A stretch of 18,936 bases of DNA from a bacterium. GTDB lineage: Bacteria; Tectomicrobia; Entotheonellia; Entotheonellales; Entotheonellaceae. The stretch is from NCBI GenBank assembly GCA_027294925.1, contig JAPULM010000169.1:1-18936 (forward strand). Reading direction: 5' to 3'. Below the pieces are notes generated by a model. That model saw only the letters and a program-made list of their open reading frames with translations. It searched no databases and had not been told where the DNA came from. Made by a program: the position numbers and the translations under genes. The first letter of the stretch is position 1. The number at the start of each line of letters is the position of its first letter. Positions 8,600 to 14,789 of the stretch are shown piece after piece.

Positions 8600-9463
8600 A
8601 TGGCGACAACCGGCGAAGGTAAAGGATCGCAACGAGCAGCGCGTCCGGTACCGACAGCGAGTTCTGAACGATATGAACTCACTTGGCCGTATTTTATGTA
8701 CACTATCGTGTTGTGTTTTCTGCTGACCACGGTTGTCTTGTGGGTCTGGTCGATGGCGATTCCCGCCCCGCTTGAGCCGTTGGCCGATCCAAATACGACC
8801 CCTAATCCATCCAAGGCCCCATGGTATTTTGTCGGTTTGCAAGAGCTGCTGGTGTATTTTGATCCTTGGATTGCGGGTGTGGTGATGCCGTCCATGATCG
8901 TTGTTGGCCTGATGGCGATTCCCTTCCTCGACAAAAACCCCAAGGGCGTTGGCGAGTATAACTACAAGGATCGCAAGTTTGCCTTCTGGGTGTTCACGAT
9001 CGGAATGGCATTCTGGTTTTTTTTGATTATTGTTGGCTATTTCTTCCGCGGTCCGACCTGGCTGATCTATTGGCCTTGGGAAAGTTATGAGATTCATAAA
9101 GAAACCACTGCGGTGACTTATAGTTGGTTCTGTCATTCCTCGGTCTCTGCGGCGGAACAGGCACGTTGCTTATCGCTTAATATTTGGTGGGGAATTGCAC
9201 TGTTGGTGGTTGTGACCGGAGCCTTTGTCTACCTCCCCGTTGCGTTGCCAACATGGCTGGGCCCTCAGCTCAAGGACGGAAGCCGGCTGCGCAAGGTATG
9301 CGATGGGTTGCTTGAGTTTTATGAAAAGCGAGGCCCAATTAACTATACCGTGCAAATGCTGTTATTGCTCTCTATGGTAAGCATTCCCGTCAAAATGGTT
9401 TTGCGACTGTTTTTCAATGTCAAATATATCATTACGGTTCCATCTATCTTTTTGAATCTCTAG
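8600..9463 (+). CDS. Cytochrome b C-terminal half (subunit IV-like) with C-terminal extension
   Basis: 287 residues, much longer than subunit IV of b6f (about 160). Helices are visible at about 30-51, 91-110, 126-147 and 193-213, with one more hydrophobic stretch near 250-270. The Qo motif normally written PEWY appears as APWY (73-76) inside NPSKAPWYFVGLQELL, so its acidic residue is missing. A ~45-residue loop between helices three and four contains Cys178 and Cys190. It has no CxxCH, so no c-type heme. With the preceding gene it forms a complete split cytochrome b, and it is 64 bases downstream with GAGGGGG before the ATG. Similar subunits occur in alternative bc complexes of several bacterial phyla. 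Confidence 0.9.
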   Translation: MATTGEGKGSQRAARPVPTASSERYELTWPYFMYTIVLCFLLTTVVLWVWSMAIPAPLEPLADPNTTPNPSKAPWYFVGLQELLVYFDPWIAGVVMPSMIVVGLMAIPFLDKNPKGVGEYNYKDRKFAFWVFTIGMAFWFFLIIVGYFFRGPTWLIYWPWESYEIHKETTAVTYSWFCHSSVSAAEQARCLSLNIWWGIALLVVVTGAFVYLPVALPTWLGPQLKDGSRLRKVCDGLLEFYEKRGPINYTVQMLLLLSMVSIPVKMVLRLFFNVKYIITVPSIFLNL

Positions 9464-9487
9464 TTGCTGCCTGATTCTCTCGTTTTT

Positions 9488-9510
9488 GTAGGGCTAGGCT
9501 GTGGCCCTAC
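9488..9510 (+). other. Stable hairpin between cytochrome b and cytochrome c genes
   Basis: GTAGGGC (9488-9494) pairs perfectly with GCCCTAC (9504-9510) across a 9-base loop. No T-run follows on either strand, so it does not look like an intrinsic terminator. An mRNA processing or stability element in the reductase transcript is possible. Confidence 0.45.
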
Positions 9511-9540
9511 TGTTCATGACTCCTCGGAAAGGCGTGTGCA

Positions 9541-11136
9541 ATGGCAGAAAAGCGGGTCAAGCTCTTTAGCAATAATTTTATGGCCAGCGCTTTCGCTCTC
9601 ACTAATTTTTTGCTGGTCTTGTTGCTGATGTGGACGGTGAGTGCAGAGTACGCACCAGAATGGAAAAGATACCAGCGCGAATATTATCGACTGTTCGCAG
9701 AGCAGGTGGATGATCCTAGTCTACAGAAAGAGATCCTCGCCACACCGCTTGAAATTCAACAGGTATGGGATCCCAAGCTGGAGCTTACCGATCGTTGTAT
9801 GACATGTCATATGGGGGTTAATAACCCGAAAATGGCGAATGTTCCACAGCCTTTCAAGGTCCACCCCGACTTTACCCAGCACAGCTTTGAAAGGATTGGC
9901 TGCACAGTATGTCACGAAGGGCAAGGTGCGGCCACAACAGTTCACGATGCGCATGTGATGGAGGACCTTGAGGAGCGCTTTGGTCCTTACGATGCGCAGC
10001 ACATCGGTTGGAAACGTCCGTTATTGCCCCTGGAGTATGTTCAGGCGTCGTGCAATAAGTGTCACAATGTCATGCAAGGACCGGTGCCAGGGGCCGACCA
10101 CCTCAATGCTGGCTGGCAGTTGGTGCAGGAGAAAGGTTGTAAAGCCTGCCATTATATTGTTGATGGTGGTGCCAAACAGGCGCCTGAGCTGAGTCTCGTT
10201 GGCACGAAGTTTTACAACGAATCGGGGCACGGCGAGGCGTTTCACGGCTTGCGCTTTGGGTATCTCAAAGAATCGTTACGTTGTCCGCAGGCCAACATGA
10301 ACCCTACAGCAGCTGAAAAATGCCGGGCTGTATTGGAGCCCGAGGCGGCATCTGATAGTGGGGAAGTGCTGCCGGGGCCGGAGTTGGCGCAGAAGTATGG
10401 TTGTGTCAATTGTCACAAACTTGATGCCCCTGACAAGCTTGTGGGACCCAGCCTTTACGATATTGGTAAGCGTCAGGATACGGCATATATTCGTGAATCG
10501 ATTGTCGAACCGGATAAGGTTGTCGTGCAAGGCTTTCCGAAAGGCTTGATGAAAGTTGCGCTGTCTGCATTGTATCAGGATAGCAAGAAAAATCCCGCTA
10601 TTCTGGATGGGCTCGTGCAATATCTTGCTGGCCTTAAAGGAGAGGCATCGGGAGGTACTAAAGGTGACCAGAAGTCGCAAGTCGCAGCCGCCCCTGTTGT
10701 TGTCATGCCAAATTTTAACTTGAATGATGACGAACTCCGCAATGTGGTGACATTTCTCCTTGGCTTGCAGGAGTCGACGGTGAGCTGGCCGCAGAAATCT
10801 TTTGCTAAGAAGGCAGCCGATGGTGCATCCACTGCCGGGATGAAGTTTGCCGGTAAAGACGGCGACGAAATTGTCAAACTTGCAGGCTGTGCCGCTTGTC
10901 ATAAACTGGATAGCCCGGATCGTCTAGTTGGACCAAGCCTGTGGGATATTGGCTCCCGGAAAGAGGTGGCTTATATCCGTGAGTCGATTTTAGAACCGGA
11001 TAAGATTGTTGTCGCTGGTTTTCCGCCTGGCGTGATGAAGGCTACGCTGCAGGGCACAGCCTTTTACCAAAATATCTCGCTCGACAATCTGGAAAAGCTC
11101 GTTGACTATCTTGCCGGTCTGAAAGGCGGCTCTTAG
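9541..11136 (+). CDS. Membrane-anchored hexaheme cytochrome c of the quinol reductase complex
   Basis: 531 residues with an N-terminal membrane helix (about 16-36) and the rest periplasmic. Six CxxCH sites attach c-type heme: CMTCH (86-90), CTVCH (121-125), CNKCH (171-175), CKACH (200-204), CVNCH (288-292) and CAACH (450-454). The first four are packed into the N-terminal 205 residues. The last two belong to a duplicated monoheme domain: residues 287-341 and 449-503 share CHKLD(A/S)PD(K/R)LVGPSL, the IRESI(V/L)EPDK block and a GFP(K/P)G(L/V)M element whose Met could be the axial ligand. The gene follows the split cytochrome b and Rieske genes, so it probably accepts electrons from the Rieske cluster and passes them to a soluble carrier or oxidase. 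It depends on the cytochrome c maturation genes at 14336 onward. Confidence 0.92.
   Translation: MAEKRVKLFSNNFMASAFALTNFLLVLLLMWTVSAEYAPEWKRYQREYYRLFAEQVDDPSLQKEILATPLEIQQVWDPKLELTDRCMTCHMGVNNPKMANVPQPFKVHPDFTQHSFERIGCTVCHEGQGAATTVHDAHVMEDLEERFGPYDAQHIGWKRPLLPLEYVQASCNKCHNVMQGPVPGADHLNAGWQLVQEKGCKACHYIVDGGAKQAPELSLVGTKFYNESGHGEAFHGLRFGYLKESLRCPQANMNPTAAEKCRAVLEPEAASDSGEVLPGPELAQKYGCVNCHKLDAPDKLVGPSLYDIGKRQDTAYIRESIVEPDKVVVQGFPKGLMKVALSALYQDSKKNPAILDGLVQYLAGLKGEASGGTKGDQKSQVAAAPVVVMPNFNLNDDELRNVVTFLLGLQESTVSWPQKSFAKKAADGASTAGMKFAGKDGDEIVKLAGCAACHKLDSPDRLVGPSLWDIGSRKEVAYIRESILEPDKIVVAGFPPGVMKATLQGTAFYQNISLDNLEKLVDYLAGLKGGS
10399..11049 (+). repeat. Internal duplication of a monoheme domain in the hexaheme cytochrome
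   Basis: Encoded residues 287-341 (10399-10563) and 449-503 (10885-11049) are near copies at protein level, each followed by a YLAGLKG element (361-367 and 523-529). The first copy carries an additional segment with MPNFNLNDDELRNVVTFLL (389-407), a usual class I cytochrome c ending. This indicates an in-gene duplication followed by divergence. Confidence 0.8.
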
Positions 11137-11192
11137 GTCCTGAACGCCCTCGATCGGAAGCGTGAAGATGCCTTGTAGTCGTGTGTTTTCGC

Positions 11193-11221
11193 TTGACACG
11201 GGAGAAGGGCTCACAGATAAT
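11193..11221 (+). promoter_or_regulatory. Near-consensus sigma-70 promoter for atpE-atpF
   Basis: TTGACA (11193-11198), a 17-base spacer, then GATAAT (11216-11221). Eleven of the twelve hexamer bases match consensus. Transcription would start near 11228, about 50 bases before the atpE ATG. The F0 genes can thus be expressed independently of the upstream reductase genes. Confidence 0.8.
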
Positions 11222-11277
11222 ACGCAGCATTGTTCATTGGTGAATAAACTTCGCATCAGTAGAAGGAGGTGGTTGTT

Positions 11278-11508
11278 ATGGCTGACGTTGGGAACTTCGC
11301 GCATCTCTCGGCGGGATTTGGCGCTGGAATGGTCGCCATTGGTGCGGCCTATGGCATTGGTCGCATCGCCAGCGCGGCGATGGATGGGAGCGCGCGGAAT
11401 CCTCAGGCTTCGGGCGAAGTGCGGACTTCCATGATTATTTCCTGCGCCCTAATTGAGGGCGTTGCACTGTTCGGCGAAGTTGTCTGTCTTCTTTTAGCCG
11501 TAAAGTAG
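11278..11508 (+). CDS. atpE: F0 ATP synthase subunit c (rotor ring)
   Basis: 76 residues forming a two-helix hairpin. Helix 1 is glycine-rich (SAGFGAGMVAIGAAYGIG, residues 11-28), the polar loop contains ARNPQASGEV (39-48), and helix 2 contains the ion-carrying Glu60 (ALIEGVALFGEV). The residue after the Glu is Gly and helix 1 has no Gln partner, so proton rather than sodium coupling is expected. I chose the ATG at 11278 because AGAAGGAGGT (11261-11270) is an almost perfect ribosome site ending seven bases upstream; an in-frame GTG at 11269 overlaps that site. The strong site fits the high copy number of subunit c. It is followed nine bases later by atpF. Confidence 0.97.
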   Translation: MADVGNFAHLSAGFGAGMVAIGAAYGIGRIASAAMDGSARNPQASGEVRTSMIISCALIEGVALFGEVVCLLLAVK

Positions 11509-11517
11509 ATAAACGTT

Positions 11518-12012
11518 ATGCTCGAAATTGAACCCGGTTTATTGATATGGACCATCATCACGTTTTTCCTGCTGCTTGTTGTGCTGCGAGTGGTTGCCTG
11601 GAAACCCTTGCTATCTGCCCTGGAAGAGCGAGAAGCGACGATCCGCAATGCGCTTAATGAAGCCCAACAGGGCCGTGAAGAAGCCGCACGGCTGTTGGCT
11701 GAGAATCAGCGTATTGTTAACGAGGCGAACCGGGAGTCACTGCGCATTCTCGAGCAGGGGCGTGAAGAGGCGGAGCGTATGCGCGCCTCAATCGCAGAGC
11801 AAGCTCAGGTAGAATCGAGGCGTTTGGTCGAGGCAGCTCGTCGAGAGATTGATCGCGAAAAGCAATTAGCCGTTCAAGAGGTGAAGACAACGGCTGCGGA
11901 GTTAACGCTTATCGCGACTGGACAATTACTGGGCAGATCCGTGACAGACGACGACCACCGCCGTTTGGTCTCCGAGTTTCTTGACCACATTCCTGATCGA
12001 ATCGAAGGTTAG
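11518..12012 (+). CDS. atpF: F0 ATP synthase subunit b (peripheral stalk)
   Basis: 164 residues. One N-terminal membrane helix (about 7-27, GLLIWTIITFFLLLVVLRV) is followed by a long charged coiled coil rich in Glu, Arg and Ala (about 35-140) and a short C-terminal segment (DHRRLVSEFLDHIP) that would contact the delta subunit. Subunit b links the a subunit to the F1 head as the stator. It lies nine bases after atpE and probably shares its promoter. Only one b gene is present here. The usual next gene (atpH, delta) is absent: the operon ends and the convergent atpB begins, so the F1 genes must lie elsewhere in the genome. Confidence 0.95.
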   Translation: MLEIEPGLLIWTIITFFLLLVVLRVVAWKPLLSALEEREATIRNALNEAQQGREEAARLLAENQRIVNEANRESLRILEQGREEAERMRASIAEQAQVESRRLVEAARREIDREKQLAVQEVKTTAAELTLIATGQLLGRSVTDDDHRRLVSEFLDHIPDRIEG

Positions 12013-12062
12013 CACGAGAGACTCTAGTTTACTTGAGCGCTACCATCACCTTGTTAAAGCTA

Positions 12063-12089
12063 GATAGGGGCGAACGACTTGCTCCTATC
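12063..12089 (+). terminator. Hairpin at the end of atpEF, possible terminator
   Basis: GATAGGGGC (12063-12071) pairs with GCTCCTATC (12081-12089), nine pairs with one G-U, across a 9-base loop. It lies 51 bases after the atpF stop. No T-run follows directly on either strand, so termination is plausible but unproven. Confidence 0.45.
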
Positions 12090-12140
12090 CCTCCCCAGAT
12101 GTTTTCAAGTGCCCTTACGATTACACAAAATACCCAAAAC

Positions 12141-12153
12141 GCTTCTCGGAAGC
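12141..12153 (-). terminator. Short hairpin just after the atpB stop, possible terminator
   Basis: GCTTC (12141-12145) and GAAGC (12149-12153) form a tight stem with a 3-base loop, 10 bases past the atpB stop. On the minus strand it is followed by GTTTTGGGTATTTTG, on the plus strand by AATTTTA, so it may serve either direction. The stem is short. Confidence 0.45.
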
Positions 12154-12163
12154 AATTTTATCA

Positions 12164-12991
12164 CTAATGCTCTGGATGGATCGCCATGCCCATAAATAGA
12201 GAGGTCAACAGGGTAAAAATATAGGCTTGCAGAAAGGCAATGAACAATTCCAGGATCGTGATAAACAGTGCGAATCCAACGGCGACTGGTGCGATTACAA
12301 GACTTTTCAGAATTGCGATTAAACCCAAACACGACAGGATCACGATATGACCGGCTGTCATATTGGCGAATAGCCGGATACATAAGGCAAAGGGTTTCGT
12401 TAACTGTCCCATGATTTCTACTGGTATCATGATGGGGAGAAGCCACACCGGAAGGCCGGGAGGAACAAGGTTCTTCAGATGATGCCAGACGCCATGTTCC
12501 CGCATGCCCCCGTACTGGATCATACAGAAGGATATAATAGCCAAGCCAGCCGTCACCGACACATTTGCGGTGGCCGTGGCGCTGTATGGCAGCAGCCCCA
12601 GCAGATTACAAAATAGAATGAAGAAAAAAACCGTCAACAAGTAGGGCAAATATCGTTTTCCCGACTCTCCCACTGCCGGTAGAATCACCTCATCACGCAA
12701 GAACACGACAATTGTCTCAAGTAAGTTACTGAAGCCGCTGGGTACCGGTCCCTGACGCCGCAATGTCATCTTAAAGATAATAACTAATATGACACAAACG
12801 ATCCACATCATGAGGAGATGTTTGGTAATCGAGAAGTCGATGCCAAAAAGATGTAGGTTCGGCAGGTTGATGTGTCCCAAAGGCCAAAGATCGACGACAT
12901 TCGTATCTTGTACATGGTGAAGAATTGCGTCTCCCACGCTGAGTTCTTCCCCGTGTGCTGCGCCTTCCGTGGCGGCGTATGCAACACCCAT
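12164..12991 (-). CDS. atpB: F0 ATP synthase subunit a
   Basis: 275 residues with the hydrophobic pattern of subunit a. The essential Arg206 lies in KPFALCIRLFANMTAGH (199-215), and the last helix region has ELFIAFLQAYIFTLLTSLF (248-266), both hallmark segments. LLGLLPYS (130-137) is also typical. Subunit a forms the proton half-channels that face the c ring. On the minus strand it begins three bases after the atpI stop; an AAGGAG ribosome site overlaps the end of atpI, indicating coupled translation. It runs towards atpE-atpF, whereas the normal arrangement has atpB directly upstream of atpE on the same strand. Confidence 0.97.
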   Translation of the reverse strand: MGVAYAATEGAAHGEELSVGDAILHHVQDTNVVDLWPLGHINLPNLHLFGIDFSITKHLLMMWIVCVILVIIFKMTLRRQGPVPSGFSNLLETIVVFLRDEVILPAVGESGKRYLPYLLTVFFFILFCNLLGLLPYSATATANVSVTAGLAIISFCMIQYGGMREHGVWHHLKNLVPPGLPVWLLPIMIPVEIMGQLTKPFALCIRLFANMTAGHIVILSCLGLIAILKSLVIAPVAVGFALFITILELFIAFLQAYIFTLLTSLFMGMAIHPEH

Positions 12992-12994
12992 GAA

Positions 12995-13372
12995 TCATTC
13001 TCCTTTTACGAGCCCTTGTTTGACGAAGTAGAGTTCAATCACCAAAAATAGAACGTAAAATCCGAAGAGGGAAGCGAGGAAACTCATAATATGTAACGAT
13101 GTCCACGAAACGACCATTAGAAGTATTGCGCCGATGAGCACTAGCCGAGCCAGCATGCCGCCAAAAACAGCCAGCATTAAGCTGTTGAACGAGTCATGGA
13201 ATGATCGGCAGATGGCGTAAAAGCCGGTTGTAAAACAAATAGCGGAGAGGACGAATCCACCTATCGTGGCCCAAATGACCTGCGGTTCGGCGAGGAAGTA
13301 TAGCGGTAGTACGAGAAGGAGCCACACAACCCCGGTGCTAATACCCGCTATTTTTAAACAGTCAACATACAT
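12995..13372 (-). CDS. atpI: AtpI-like F0 assembly membrane protein
   Basis: 125 residues from the ATG at 13372, with about four hydrophobic segments (roughly 9-27, 33-53, 68-87, 95-115) and a short charged C-terminus. Weakly conserved proteins of this size between atpZ and atpB are annotated as AtpI, which helps subunit c assemble into the rotor ring or supplies ions to it. Identification rests mainly on gene position, size and membrane pattern. A longer in-frame start at 13429 would overlap the preceding gene by about 50 bases; the ATG at 13372 lies four bases after its stop and is preferred. Confidence 0.8.
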   Translation of the reverse strand: MYVDCLKIAGISTGVVWLLLVLPLYFLAEPQVIWATIGGFVLSAICFTTGFYAICRSFHDSFNSLMLAVFGGMLARLVLIGAILLMVVSWTSLHIMSFLASLFGFYVLFLVIELYFVKQGLVKGE

Positions 13373-13376
13373 GTCA

Positions 13377-13616
13377 TTACTTTCGTAATACGACCAGGAA
13401 AAAATTGTAGAAGCCCACTGCCATGCCAAGGAAAGAGCCTACAACCAATAGCCATGGCTCTGTACCTAAATACGCATCAGCTTGGTAACCGCCATAGATA
13501 CCCACACCCATGGAGACGACAAACATCCAGCCGATGTTCATATAAGGGCCTACAGTGCGCATCACCTCTGGCAATGACGGTTTTTTCTCAGGTGGCATCT
13601 TTGAGGGCTTAGACAT
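13377..13616 (-). CDS. atpZ: AtpZ/AtpI-family F0 accessory protein
   Basis: 79 residues with a Lys/Pro-rich cytosolic N-terminus and two membrane helices (about 25-45 and 56-76). The pattern VGPYMNIGWMFVVSMGVGIYGG, then DAYLGTEPWL, then GSFLGMAVGFYN, is that of the small AtpZ family, which precedes atpI-atpB in many bacteria and is proposed to take part in Mg/Ca uptake or c-ring assembly with AtpI. I chose the ATG at 13616 because GGGAGAGGGG lies just upstream on the minus strand; two tandem ATGs at 13637 and 13634 lack a ribosome site. It is the first gene of the atpZ-atpI-atpB unit. No clear promoter was found in the 270 bases before it. Confidence 0.85.
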   Translation of the reverse strand: MSKPSKMPPEKKPSLPEVMRTVGPYMNIGWMFVVSMGVGIYGGYQADAYLGTEPWLLVVGSFLGMAVGFYNFFLVVLRK

Positions 13617-13803
13617 AGCCCCTCTCCCAGACATCATAATGGCTCTGCATGGCAGAAGGGTGCGATTGAGAGCATGCGAGATTCTGACGTGAAAAAGGCG
13701 GAAACGCTAATCGCTACAAGGCGAGCGAATGGTAACATATCGTGAATGCTTGAGCAAGGGTTGGCTGCTGGAAGCATTGCCGCATGGCTAAACCGTCATG
13801 GAG

Positions 13804-13832
13804 TTGAGCTTTCAGACCGTCTCGACTATACT
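13804..13832 (+). promoter_or_regulatory. Sigma-70-type promoter for the chorismate mutase gene
   Basis: TTGAGC (13804-13809), a 17-base spacer, then TATACT (13827-13832), predicting a start near 13839 and a leader of about 50 bases. A second perfect TATAAT at 13866-13871 has no good -35 and would leave only about 12 bases before the ATG. Confidence 0.6.
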
Positions 13833-13889
13833 GAAATTGTCTAATAATTTTTTACTTTTTTGCATTATAATGGTAAAAGGGTTAGCACC

Positions 13890-14159
13890 ATGGGGATGGA
13901 TAAGCTACGTGCCCGTCTTGATGCGATTGATGACCAAATGCTGGCCTTATTGGTCGAACGAGCCCAGGTGATTTTACAAGTGGCGGATTTTAAGCAGAAG
14001 CATGAGATGCCGGCCTATATTCCCGCCCGTGAAGCCGTAATTTTTGAACGACTGCGCGCCATCAATCCCGGCCCTCTGAGCGGAGATGCTATTGAGCGAA
14101 TATACCGGGCAGTGATTGTGGAAATGCGAAAATTCGAGAAAGAGCATGTTGCGTCGTAG
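13890..14159 (+). CDS. Chorismate mutase, AroQ type, monofunctional
   Basis: 89 residues, all-helical, the size of a single AroQ domain. It converts chorismate to prephenate for Phe and Tyr synthesis. Active-site residues match the E. coli pattern: Arg9 in LRARLDAIDDQML, Arg24 in LLVERAQV, Lys35 in VADFKQKH, and Arg47-Glu48 in YIPAREAVIFERL. The C-terminal helix (IERIYRAVIVEMRK) closes the site. There is no fused prephenate dehydratase or dehydrogenase and no signal peptide, so it is a cytosolic stand-alone enzyme. The ATG at 13890 has AAAAGGG nearby; an in-frame TTG at 13860 sits inside the second TATAAT region and is unlikely. The cytochrome c maturation genes follow after 176 bases and are probably a separate unit. 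Confidence 0.9.
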   Translation: MGMDKLRARLDAIDDQMLALLVERAQVILQVADFKQKHEMPAYIPAREAVIFERLRAINPGPLSGDAIERIYRAVIVEMRKFEKEHVAS

Positions 14160-14190
14160 TGGGTTATTGGGCCAACGTTTACGCAACAAA

Positions 14191-14294
14191 GCCGACCGTT
14201 AATTGCGGTACGCAGTACTTAGCCGCCGGTCGTCAAACAAAGGGAATAGAATCTGCTGCCAATACGTTGCACAAATGGTGTACAGGAGGTCGGC
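14191..14294 (+). promoter_or_regulatory. Structured leader region upstream of ccmE with competing pairings
   Basis: CGACCG (14193-14198) pairs with CGGTCG (14227-14232), and inside it GCGG (14205-14208) pairs with CCGC (14223-14226), giving a ten-pair bulged hairpin. GCCGACC (14191-14197) is also a perfect complement of GGTCGGC (14288-14294). The two pairings exclude each other. No T-run follows, so this is a candidate RNA element rather than a terminator. Confidence 0.35.
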
Positions 14295-14335
14295 TTGATC
14301 GTTTACAGAGAGGTTAGGAGAAGGGGGGTTAAAAC

Positions 14336-14740
14336 GTGTCAAAACAACATATTAAATTATCTATCGGTGCCACGGTTGTCGTGTTAGCTATAGCGTATCT
14401 GATGTTTTCAGGAACGACTGCATCGTCCGCTTTTTTCTTAACAGTCCCTGAACTGCAAGAACGGGTTTCAACCTTACAAGGCGAGGCAGTTCGCGTGGCT
14501 GGGAAAGTGACAAATGACCCGATTCAGTGGGATGTTCAAAATCTAGCGTTGGCGTTTACTATAGGCGATGACGCATACCGTATTCCAGTTCAGTATCATG
14601 GTGTTAAACCAGATATGTTTCAAGCCGGTGCCAATGTCATTGTTGAGGGCCGAATTAGCCGGGACGGGGTGCTGATCGCTGCCAATTTGATGACAAGCTG
14701 CCCATCCAAATATGAAGAAGACAAACGTCCTACCTCTTGA
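14336..14740 (+). CDS. ccmE: CcmE haem chaperone, cysteine (CxxxY) type
   Basis: 134 residues: a short cytosolic start, one membrane helix (about 8-25), then an OB-fold periplasmic domain (VAGKVTNDPIQWD, VEGRISRDGVLIAANLM). In most CcmE proteins a His in HxxxY binds haem covalently. Here the motif is CPSKY (122-126), the Cys122/Tyr126 form known from archaea and from Desulfovibrio-type bacteria, the hallmark of the variant System I. The protein receives haem from CcmABCD and hands it to CcmF for attachment to apocytochromes. The start is GTG, supported by AGGAGAAGGGGGG a few bases upstream. ccmF follows after 49 bases. Confidence 0.93.
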   Translation: MSKQHIKLSIGATVVVLAIAYLMFSGTTASSAFFLTVPELQERVSTLQGEAVRVAGKVTNDPIQWDVQNLALAFTIGDDAYRIPVQYHGVKPDMFQAGANVIVEGRISRDGVLIAANLMTSCPSKYEEDKRPTS

Positions 14741-14789
14741 ATTGACTATAGATTCTGCTTAGCCTGAGACACGAGGGAAGATAACGACA

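Noticed and set aside
8357..9136. Long minus-strand frame (259 codons) opposite the cytochrome b genes
   Set aside because: It spans the end of one real gene, the gap and most of the next; its product is low-complexity and charged, as expected for an antisense shadow.
10276..10902. Minus-strand frame (208 codons) opposite the hexaheme cytochrome
   Set aside because: Antisense to CxxCH-bearing coding sequence, with no recognisable domain.
13746..13844. Small plus-strand frame of 32 codons before the chorismate mutase gene
   Set aside because: It looks somewhat protein-like, but it has no ribosome site, follows a stop directly, and overlaps the promoter at 13804-13832. Chance is the simpler explanation.
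14295..14387. Possible leader peptide starting at TTG after AGGAGGT (14284-14290), overlapping ccmE
   Set aside because: The spacing is short, the start is weak and the frame runs into ccmE out of phase; nothing in the peptide suggests an attenuator.
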